Assembly (NCBI GenBank): GCA_002633005.1
Contig: NMRA01000088.1
Coordinates: 383,074 to 443,073 of the forward strand
Source: Phoronis australis
Lineage: Eukaryota > Phoronida > Phoronidae
Direction: 5' to 3'
DNA: 60,000 bases
Positions 1 to 11,000 of this stretch are shown here, in pieces (the stretch's first letter is position 1; every line of letters begins with the position of its first letter). Both the position numbers and the translations under genes were made by a program. The notes under the pieces were generated by a model. The model made no database searches. It was not told the DNA's origin and worked only from the letters and a program-made list of their open reading frames with translations.

Positions 1-615
1 GTTCGCAGCTATATCTCCTAAACCCCTTGCAGGGTCTTATTGAAATTTGGCAGGTGTGTTCCTATGGATTTTCGTGAAATTGGGCATTATAGGTTTTTAA
101 TAAGGATGTGATGATGCCATTCCATTTTTGGACGGATTCGTTGGATTTTACACCGCCTTGTAGTCATTTTTTATTTTATTGTGTCTGTTTTCTGGCATCC
201 ATCTCTCTATCTGCCATACCAATCAAAGGATCATTTTAAAAATTTACAGTTGTGTTCCTGATGTGAAGAACCCTGCTGACATTGATTTTTGGATGTCTTT
301 TACTTTTCAAGGGGCAATTTTGCTTTTTTGTGTCTACGGCTGTATCTTCTTAATCCTTTGAAAAAATCTTACCTAAAAATTTGGCGGAAGGGCTCGTATA
401 GACATGGCAACAGATGACGATAACTTTTGACCAATCAGACTATAGCTGTACCCACTAGTGTGGGCTCCTATTGACATGCCAACAGATGATGATAATTTCC
501 GATCAATCAGACTACTGCTATGCCCCCTAGTGTTAATTGCTTTTACATTTACCTCTAAATCTTAGGAGTTCCTTGGCTTATTTTCATGAAATTTGGTGAA
601 TAGTTGTGTATTACA
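1..615. repeat. Degenerate repeats including a 72-bp tandem duplication
   Basis: Positions 390-461 and 462-533 are two adjacent 72-bp units, roughly four-fifths identical. Both read GGGCTC, then GACATG.CAACAGATGA, then CAATCAGACTA and CTAGTGT. A separate motif of the form ATCT...CCTT...AAATTTGG recurs near 7-67, 340-402 and 551-615. I see no coding sequence for the missing part of MRPL15 here. The whole block looks like old repeat sequence. Confidence 0.6.
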
Positions 616-704
616 GAGATGGCACTTCCTTCTCAATTCGAAATTGTTTGAAACATTTTGCGCCACCTAATGGCCATTTTTGTGATTCTCAAAGCACCAT
701 AGAA

Positions 705-1201
705 CAGGGCTTGGAATTTTCCACGGAAACGCGGATTTCCGCTTTTTTCAAATGTTCTGTCCACGTATTTTATTATATTTCTGTGTAAAAAAAAATCGAA
801 TTTGACATAAAATTTCCGCGGCAAATTTCTTTCTTACCGCGGCGTTGCCGACGACTTTCACCTCGAAAAGCGAAAGTTGCTCTTTATGTTTCGGAGGAAC
901 GTAAATTGTCATCACTGCCGGGGCAGCTGGCATAGCGTGGTTTTCTTCAATGGCATCTCGTGAGTTTGTAAATCGTGGTGACAAATACTACGACTTTGCA
1001 TCCAAAAATGTGTGGAGGTGGGAGTGGACGGACGAGCTAAAAAGACGCAGACGCACGCTTCTGGAGTTGGTACCTTTTTTTTAGTCCTCCCGATGTTTTG
1101 TTGTCGAAAGGTCCACATCGACAAATTTTCAAAGCTTGGTGCGCACATATTTAGGGCCGTAAAAATTTCCGCTTTTTTGTCCTAGGTCATTCCAAGCCCC
1201 G
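705..1201. mobile_element. Non-autonomous hAT-like DNA transposon, about 497 bp, with 6-bp target duplication
   Basis: The left end is CAGGGCTTGGAATTTTCC. The right end read on the other strand is CGGGGCTTGGAAT, followed further in by a shared AAAAAAGCGGAAAT block. ATAGAA flanks both sides (699-704 and 1202-1207), which reads as a target-site duplication. CAGGG-type ends are typical of hAT elements, although those usually duplicate 8 bp. Open stretches on the minus strand inside it resemble no transposase I know, so I treat it as a non-autonomous element within MRPL15 downstream intron sequence. Confidence 0.6.
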
Positions 1202-1834
1202 ATAGAAGCACACTGTTTGCGAAGCTGTTGTGGGCACATTTCAGCACTCTGCATTGCTCTTGTTTTACTGTTTACAAAATTAGCTGTCATGAATGGGAAA
1301 TGGCATTTTGTCTGATTACATTTGTTTTGTAATGTGCAAATTTTTACTTTTCAACACTTCAAAAATAATATTGCAAGCCAAGTTTAATATAATATAGTAA
1401 ATAAATGCTGTTCAATTTAGTACAAAATGTCAAACATGTGGAGATTATTTTGACAAATTTCTCAAGAAAAATAAATGTTAAGATTATGATTTGCTTCAGA
1501 AATGCTCCAACGAAACAAAACTTGGTAAAATTTTAAGCATTTTAACAGTCCTTGAAAAATAGCTATTTTGGCAAAATTTTTGTCCAAAATTAGAGAGAGC
1601 ATATTAAACGGTCAGGGCTAGACGCTACGCATAACGTCAACTCGCCAAATGGCACAATTCCCAGGTCTTCAAATGTGGTTGATTCTTGTCGAATTTATTA
1701 TCTCATTCTGTAGTATTTTAAGTGCGTGCTCGGATGTGGCGTGATGACTTCAAGGCTATCTAACATTTTCACTAAATCTGGGGTCACATCAGAATTGAAC
1801 CCTGGTATTGTTATGCCACCAATTTCAACACTAC

Positions 1835-2000
1835 CTCATCAGTAAGATGGACTCCATAATGTCTCTTCTCGATACACATGCTGTACAGCTGTGAGTTACA
1901 CAACTGAGTCAGGTCAATGGGTTGGCTGGGGTCCACCCGGTGGGTGTCAATCATCCGCTGGAGCTGCAGGAGAGACAGAGGGGGGTACTGTCGGCGTAGG
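1835..2000 (-). CDS. MRPL15: MRPL15 coding exon 3
   Basis: This exon holds 166 nt: one base completing a His codon, then 55 codons. It begins [20 protein letters not shown], followed by [13 protein letters not shown] and ending [24 protein letters not shown] is almost identical to the vertebrate protein. The acceptor is TGTTCCAG at 2008-2001 and the donor is GATGAG/GTAGTG at 1834. A nearer CAG at 1964 could be mistaken for the acceptor, but only the upstream site keeps the [10 protein letters not shown] segment and the correct phase with exon 2. The next exon should start with the GAD...VNIEVQ region; I could not find it in 1-1834. Confidence 0.95.
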
Positions 2001-5000
2001 CTGGAACACGAACGATGTCACGTTACTACCTGTCTGTCTAAAGAAAGACTGCAGCATAACTCACAGCATTTGGATACATTCAGACTGAGAGAAATTTTCT
2101 GAGTGAAAGATTACTGCAAAAATTACGTTAAGTGGCATTACACCTGTACATTCAGTCATAAAAGTTTTGATTCAAGTCATTTACTGTATTACAAAAGTGG
2201 TCTCAAATTGTTCCTCATTAAGATTTGGAATGATTTCTAGGCTATGGAAGAACCAACAGTTAGTTTTTTCTTCAGATGGAGGTGACCGGAAAGCTTCGTC
2301 TGAAGAAATCACAACTTGTCAGTTTTTGCCAGTGCCCAGAGATCATATCTAAACTGAATTAGACCAAGATCAGACCAATTTTATAACGGTAAGTGGCCCG
2401 AATCAAAATCAGTTTTTGACAAAAAGAATAGGTTTAACGCCATTTTAAATCAAGACTCTGTGCGCACATCTCGGGCTCACAACTAGTATGGCTATTTTGT
2501 TGGGACACGTACGTACTTACATATGCCTTCTTACTGTCCACTTTTTCCACAATTGATGACACTTCACTCACACTTAAAAATTTTGATGTCAACATTACAA
2601 ATAAATGTGAAACCGTATGGTAAAATCTCTGACACTAATTACTGACAGAAATAATTGTCAAAATTGTTCTTATTTCATTTTTTTCAAAAGCTTCTAACAT
2701 TATCTTGAGAATCCACAATTTTTCAGAAACTTTGTCTCAAGTTAGATATAGACCTTCGAAATGGTAAAGAATTTATTCGGTGATAGTTAGCATGAAAACA
2801 TAAAATTTCACTTGTCTAACATAATGTGTCATGAACTGGTGAAATTTTACAGTGACACTTCATAGACAAATCAGAAACTATATGGAAAATATTGAACAGC
2901 GTGGCAGCAGTGCGCAACTGTAAGTCGGATGGGACATGCCCGCATTTTGAGAACTAGTTTTCTCCACTGAACAACGGGCATAAAACTGGTTCTCAAAATG
3001 CAAGCATGTTATGTCCAACTATCGCCATGCAAGTGCAACCAAAGTGTCATAAGTACACATAGTATTATGGATAAATACCACGGAAACAGAGATGGCACCA
3101 TGGTATTTTTACAGCATGGTATTCATAATGCGAGCAGTTACCAACTGAATTGGTCTGCCACTCATGTACAATTTAATGAATCACTTACTGGTGACCTGCA
3201 TAGTACGGCTCTTTTGGTATAATAAGATAGAACGGACTCTGACCTCCCTCAAACCCCAGTCGAGGCAGCGTGTTCCTTTGGCCTTGACCTTTATCACCAC
3301 GTCCACACTTGTTGCCTCCATGCTGCCCCCTGGGTTTGCGATTACGATTCTACAAGACCAAGACTCCAGCTGAGTGACTGAATCGAATCCCAACTATTTA
3401 GGCTATTTTGTGATTACAATGAAAATTATACATTGACCGCCACATCAGCAACGTGAAACAAAATAAGAATGAAGTGATTTATGAAGCCAACAATAACATC
3501 TATGAGCTCCATTGTTACTACAGTATATCAGAAGAAAACAAGAAATACTCCCTTGCTTTATATCATGATCCGATTTTTGTGATCCTTAAAGTAAGGGAGC
3601 ATTTCTTGTTTTCTTCGGATATACTGTGGTAACGTTCTCGTATTTTTGTGAGGATCACAAAAAATCGAAACATTCGGCACACGCCAACAAGATGTACCAA
3701 TTACTTAAACAGAGCTCAGATACAAAAAAAAATTTGCCACAATGTAATCTGATGGTGAACGACGATTGCTGTCAGTGACCGTTTACATGACTTACTGAGA
3801 TAGATCTATTTAATCAAAAAACTCTTTGTTCATGCAAGCAGTCATAAGAAATGTTCTAATTAGCGTGGTTGCATAAGCGCAGTTGAGATGACCACTTCCA
3901 TCTCGATACCGCTTCGCATTTAAGGTTACATGTAGGATCCTAGAAGAATGTCCAAATTTGGCCAACTTCGGAGCATCACATGTGAAAAACGGAAGACCAT
4001 AATCATACTGTACCTTCAGATACTATGCTGTGCATTGTTCTCTAAAACACTACTAAGAATTGTTTTTAGAATGTTACATTTTTGTATGAGGGTATATCAA
4101 AAACAAGACTTTTATAATCTTCATAAAGAGTTCAAAAGTTGCATGAAACAAAAATTTAGAAAACTGCAACAGCACTTTTGAGATTTCATCTAGAATGATT
4201 ATATTAAACAAAATTTGGTCATGTTACAGACTCTGTTGTTTTGCTCGCAATGCACATTTCATGTTAGCTAAATTTTACTAACAGACATCCTATAACCCAA
4301 TTACTGACAGCTAAAAATCAAACTCTACAAATTTTCCACTTTCAGTATGTACTTTTAGCGAGTTCAAATCTAAACTTTTATAGAAATTTGGCTAAGCACA
4401 GAAATGTCGAGAAGATCCTACATAACTGAAACAGTTAACTGACCATAGGCGCATCCAGGGGATCAAGGGGTCCGGACCCCCCTTTTCCCTAGATTTTAGT
4501 GATACCAAATATAAAACTTTCTAACCGTTGACTTGGACCCCCGTTTTAAAAAAAAATCTTTGATCCCACCCTCTCTTTTAAAAAATGTTGGATCTGCTGC
4601 AGCTGACAAGAATGAAGATAATTGGCCCAACATGCACCAACTAAAATGGGTGGCAAATTGAGACCTTGATTTTAATTCGCGCTGTGTATCATATCATTGA
4701 TACAAATAATATTATGCCATGTCAGAGGTGCCTTAAAGATGGCGCCTTACAATGTAATACATGGCATATACCACTAAGTAGGAACGACAGGTATATAATA
4801 GTTTAAATCAGAGGCCCGCTCCAAGAAAACTGACTTCGCTAAGACAAATCTTAAATTTCAGTCAATTTTAAGACAAAACTTAAATTTGCCTCAAATCTGT
4901 TTCAAGAAAGAGATCTTAAGTTTGGCTTAAGCTTTTGACTTATGTCTTGTCAAAGTTTTGACTAACTTACCGGATGTGGAAGTTTCAAAGTTTGGAAGTT

Positions 5001-8000
5001 CAGACAAATCTTAGACATACCGTAGTAAAAAACGAAGCTAAGTCAGTTTCTTGGAACGAGTTCCACTCCAGTACTGCAATGTTCATATCACTCAAAAATA
5101 CTTGAAACATGCTAATTAAAATTTTTCAAAAAATTATGTTTACTTGGTACATCCTGACAGTGACGCTTGGCTTTTTAGAACACGTCATTTTGATTTCTGC
5201 AAACAATCGTACGAACATTAACCACAGCACTACTGACTGGATCAAACGCTTTCCACAACAAAATAAAACTCGACATGACTTGCAACATTACTGTACATGT
5301 TCAAAAGTCCACGTCAATATTGTGGACGATTTGTACAGTTTAAAGACTTGGAGTCAGTGCTTTGGACCAGAGCCAAACTTTCAAAACGTCCCAACTTGTT
5401 TAAAAAACGACTAATTACCAGTGAGTTCAAACTTGAAGTTAAGGGCCAAATTTATCATTGCAAAATTGGAACTTGAGTCTAAGCCAAAGGAGAACATCGT
5501 TTTACGATACAAGTAATCGGCCTAGCTACACTTATTCTTCACTTTGCACAAAAATAATCGGCAAAATTGTCATTTTTCCAAGATTGATTAATAATTAGTT
5601 TACTACAAATAATGAAAAATTTACCAAACCTTTCATGACATCTCCACAATACAAACCACGCTAGTTTCAATAACATTTTCCTGATCTTTATTTTTATGAA
5701 AACATTTGACAAAATAGAATTTCACTTGTCGGCCATCTTGTGTGCTAAATGATTACCGTAGGGTTGCCAAAACAGCGAGACTTTCAATGCCAAACTAACA
5801 CATAGCAACTTTTAAAAAGAAACTTACATGACACCACTAACAAATTTGGACAGGGAGTAACTTCCATCAACTGAATAAACAAGACCATAATGCTAAAAAG
5901 ATTCAATAACCTGACCTGTACATTGTGATTGGTTCACAACCCCAAGAAAGTCATATACACCACAATAGAACATTCTTCATGGACACAAATGGACAGTAAT
6001 ACAATATACCTTAAACTACAGCCCAAGGAGATATTAAGTAAAAAGATCTGTCCTAGAAAGATGACACTCAAAAGCAGGGCAATGGGTACACATGTTAAAG
6101 TAGACAGAAGGCTTTATTATGAAACCCAGTCAATAGAGACTCCACTTTTGGATGCGCAACAAAGACGTTTTTAGCAGGTACATCAATTAAAAATCCACTT
6201 GGGGGCGACACTGCTAATCTTTGAGCAAACAGGTGACAAAAAATTGTGGTTTGAAAGAGGAGTATCTGGGCTAAGCGAGGGAAATAGTGTCAAGACAGCT
6301 TAATGAATGAGGGCGGATACAAAATGAGGAATTCGTGGCAGCCACAAACGGCTATCACGGCTCAGACAGTCTTTGCCTGAAGGGACAAAGTTGCACCTAC
6401 GTTCCTCTGTCCCAGTTGCTAATTCGATTATCACAACTGTCAATTTTCAGATAGGGTTCTCCGCAGACAGCCTGTAACCGAATGCTTCAGCAGTAGTGTA
6501 GACAAGAGATGGTTTGTTGTCAACATTTTAGGACATCCCGGTGGATTTGACAAGGAGGCTAGACGCAACTAATCTGTGATATAATCTGGTCCTCCAAGTT
6601 AACCTCAAATGACAATCCAAGATCGGGCGCTGTCAAGAGCCTAGTGTCAACCCTCTGCTACTTGGGGCCACATTAGTGGCGACAAGCGAATCAAAAGATG
6701 GCGCGGTAATCGAAGAATGGCCACAAAAATGAGACGAGTTTTGAATAAACGTTTAACGTAGAAGCAGTGCAAAAAAACTAAGCCCGTCATTAAACATGGT
6801 GGTTTGATCTGGTTTGGAAGTTTAATAAAAGAAAGAGAACTGTAGTATCAAACTGACCTGACCACAAGGGAGTTAGAGCACCAGAACATGGAATACATTA
6901 TCAGCTACCCAGTTGAATTACTAGATGCAAAAATATTAATCGTAGCTCAAGGAAGTTACTGTAATATAGCCGTCTACTGCACAATGACGACATAAATCCA
7001 TCATAGGGCCAGGCGGCTCAGCAACATTGAGAAAACGATATTACAGCAAATTCCAGAACTTGTGACTACGTCACAGTAGAATATAGTTTGCTACTGGAAC
7101 ATAACACGCGTGCACCTAGCCTAAAAATGGGGGAGGGCTTGAATTTTTGAGAATGTGCATTCATGAGATACGTTCAGAGCTATGAATTGTGCATTCGCCG
7201 AATTTTGATAGTTCCTGCCTTGCTAGTGGACTTTTGTTTTCTACTTTTTTTCGCAGTTTTTGTTTCTCTGAGGCTGATCATTTTGCCCACTTCGCCATAT
7301 GGGAGGGCTCGTTCAAGTCCCCCGAGCCGCCCCTGGGTGCGCGCATACATAAACATGGAATTAGATTACAATTTAGTTCATCAGGAAGCATGTTCTTCCA
7401 ACAAACTAACTATGGTTTAAATGCTCTGAAGCAAAAACTTCCATTTTTGATCATTGCCATAAAATCTAATCAAATTAGGACACCACATGGAAACAAGTAA
7501 AAGCTATTTTCTTCTTTTTTACCTTTGTAAAGTTGTGTTCTATAGGTACCATCAGAAAATATTTCGAAATACTGCAACATTGTAAACTCTTGTGAACAAT
7601 GAAAAAAAAAACAATTTTGGCGATTATTTTTGTTCAAAATATGTGACATTTTACCCTTCAACTATCTTTTTGAAGTGACCAGGGCTTTAAGATGTAATTT
7701 GAACACAAAACGGAATCCAAATCTATTGGAACAAGTATCTGCTACTGGACTGAAATGGTTACAAAACTTGACATCAGAAATGTGGTACTGTGTCAAACTT
7801 AAGGTGATACATGCCAGTATGTTGAAATCGATAAATGGATAACACAAAAAAAATCGCTTTCATGGTCAGAAATGGTGACACATGCTGACGGCCGTAATAC
7901 TGACACCCGAGAAGGAAACCTGATCAAAGTAGGGCAAAGCTGGGGGCAATGAACAAGAAGATTAAATAAGAAAGTATCAAAATTTCATGCGATCATATAA

Positions 8001-11000
8001 TGGAGCAATGCTTACATGACGGTTAGAAATGAAAACAGCCGGAAGGTACCAACTCCCAAGGGGGTTAGGTTGATCAAAGACTAGGTCGACATGCAGCTGT
8101 CTAATCGCGTTATCTACAACTAGGCCCTGGTTCCTGCATTAGGTCAGTGGTGTTTAATGCCGCGATGTATGCCCAAGAGCGATGAGATTGCAATGGGTAA
8201 ACAAAATGTTCGGTCCCGGTAAATTGATTTTTGTGTGGCCAGATTATGTATGTAGGTCAAGAGATGTTATTATTACGCCACAAAGGGAGGCCGACACGTA
8301 TTTTTTCACCGGCTTTCAGCAAAAAATAGCAGGCTGGAAATCAGTGGTTATCGAATGTGGGTCAACTCGGTTTACCGCATAGTTGAACACGCCAGTCACT
8401 AATCAAATTGACCAATGAGCACGGAAAGCACTTAAAAGCAGATAGGATAGTAAACTAAGCCCCTAAGGGACGTGATCCTTTTTGCTAAATAGAAATAATG
8501 AGATTTGGAAAAGAATTATCAATGTTTGATAGAGCATGAGTTCGATAACAACATAAACAAATGGTAGAGCAGGTAAAACTCAACATTAAAGACGGATGTA
8601 AAATTAGTCTCACTTCAGTCCAAATAAACAAATTTTTCATTCCATAAAGGATTGTGTATTTACATGTAAATTTTCTTTAGAAGTTCACACCTTTTTTTAG
8701 TATTTTGCAACGAAGCGACGGGACAGGGCTCTCACCTCTACTTTACCCCTCCAACAAACTTGTTTGGTTGCCATAGAAATGTAGCGAGTTGAAGATGATT
8801 GTTGATTATTTAATTTAACATATTCTTTTAACTTTTTATTTAGGCAACTTACTGCTATAACGTTGGTCTCAACTAGTTCCCTATGGAGATTAGAGGTGAA
8901 CGCGATAATTTGTATTTGATCTTATGCTAAACACAACAGTTTCTGAAAAATAATTAAATCTCACTTGAGCAAAAATGCAAAGCCTCTGAGAATGTACACA
9001 TAACTGCTAGTTACTAAGATGCTTTCTACAGTAAATTATTTCTAGAGTGAGATGCAGTCATAATTACTCGGCTAAACTTTTTTCAGAAATTGGGAAGTGG
9101 GAGAGTAAGACCAAATTTTTGCCTCAAATGTCTTTCGTGGACCAGACTCCAGGGGTCACTACTAACCAGAGTAAGGAACAAGTAGAGAAAAGTTCCATAA
9201 TCCTATGGTATGTAGTCTAAATGAAAAGTTATTTACAACGAAAGAGGGTTCATAACACTCAGCAGTAATGATAATCGGTAAAAGTACATAAAAGCATGGC
9301 TTTATTTTCAAAATACAGTCTATCAGTTAAAAACCTGAGGTCGTCAAAACTGACACAAAAAATGTTGACAAAAAAGGTTCGTGTCGCACTCCTTTCTCAG
9401 AAGTATTACAAATACCTCTTTCGTTTTTCTTGCCAATGAAGAACGCACACAATCGGATACAATAGAGGCGCGTGTTTCATGGTCCGATTTTTGGTGAACA
9501 ATTCTGACTTCCGTCTGTTTACTTCCTATTGTAATTTAAGCGCATGTTTGATGTGTGCTGACTGCTGAGGGTGGCAAATGCACAGATTTCACGAAACAAA
9601 AAGGAACAATTATGAACCAAAGGCATTAAAATCTAGGAAAATTGTTAGTAGTTTAAAGTTTGGAAGTCAGCACAAACTTTGAAATGAATTCCGAAGGAAT
9701 TATTATTTGACTTTGATACTCACACTGGCGACTTCGTGGCCAAACACAATCTGAGGTTGCGTTGGCCACCTGAAGGTTGCCAAATTGAGCACTGCATGAG
9801 TACAATATGTGGCACAATTCAGTAATTATACCTGTGGATAGATGGTCTTCAGCAAACTTGACTTATGCCATGATCAGAAAAACTAAACCCGCTTGTATCT
9901 CATTCAGGGCCCTCAATTCCTCGATTGAAAAATTCCCCTTGGGGTTCGAATCACTTGTAACCCACACAGGTGACAATTTGAAAGAGCACAAAATGTTAGT
10001 TTTGGTTACTTGACACAGAGCCTATGAGAGCTTGCAACATGGTGGAGGGTGCTATTGATGGTGATCGGGAGGCAGAATTCCCCCTCACCCGAAAAAATTC
10101 CCCTCAGAAGGCACAGGCGCCTTCCCCATCAGATGAACGAGGGCCCTGCCATTCTATAGACTATGCAGCTATTATGTAACCGTTATCATTCACACCAACA
10201 CTTTAAACTATTTTAACCCAAGTTCATGGTTTTAATGGCTAGTCCTCAGTGTTATCGCTTTCCAATTCATCCCAGTTAGTGTTTGAGCTCGCCACTGTTT
10301 CCAATGAGGACTGACAGCAGAGCCACCTAGTGAGTTATAAGTTTTGCAACTGCTTTGTTCACACTGAGCTACAACTGTTATAATTTCTCGGTGGACCACC
10401 CTCAGAGAGGTTCATAACCATGCTGTATTTACAACTCCTAAGAATGGTTTTAAAGTGTTCAAACCACTTACTCAGCCGATTGCTAGTGATCGAGACGTGG
10501 CTGCCAGGATCACTACTTTCATCCAGCGCACTGGAAAGAAATCATGATTGTTGAGGAAGTATTTCTTTCAACTTGAATTGATTTGATTTACACATCAATG
10601 TCCTCCAAAGTGTCCCTCTATACTCGAAAGGCACTTTTAGCTACTGTGACAGTTTAGCTAGTGTGAGGTGGTGTTCTCACCAGGATTTAAGTTGAGCATG
10701 GTGCAAACGATGGACTGCTGTCAATTGCATAGTTCGCTAAGTCCCTAAGTGGAGACTGTCGTGTTGTTTATTGATAAAAATTGTTTTTGTGAATAATAAA
10801 AAATAATAGCAGGTGGTCTGTTAAATGTTGTACCGGATGAGCGCAGGCAGCTTAGGTGGGCCCATTGCACTGATCACCTGGAACCATTTTTATGCTTTAT
10901 TAATATATAGTGAGAAAATAATAATTAATAATTTTGACAAAAATGATGAGCAAGACGGCAGTAGACACTGAAATGTACAGTATGAAAGCAATGACTCAAC

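Larger units (their letters stand above)
2001..3188 (-). other. MRPL15 intron 2 (about 1.2 kb)
   Basis: This interval is bounded by GTAAGTGA at the exon 2 side and TTCCAG at the exon 3 side. It carries a GGTCTC-family MITE (2178-2395) and a foldback element (2920-3024). The rest is AT-rich and I see no further exon. Confidence 0.85.

Noticed and set aside
1-1834. Next MRPL15 exon (region starting GAD...VNIEVQ)
   Set aside because: I read the minus strand for the conserved NIEVQ and NGG segments and saw none. The sequence is repeat and transposon DNA, so the exon most likely lies beyond the window.
3181-3393. 70-codon minus-strand frame over MRPL15 exon 2 in another frame
   Set aside because: It is a shadow; the MRPL15 frame has clear family similarity and correct splice phases.
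5109-5414. 101-codon frame with hydrophobic start
   Set aside because: Lies inside MRPL15 intron 1 next to a MITE, no family resemblance, ordinary for AT-rich chance frames.
9940-9960. B-box-like GGGGTTCGAATCAC
   Set aside because: No A box at the proper distance and it sits inside a CAGGG-ended transposon relic.
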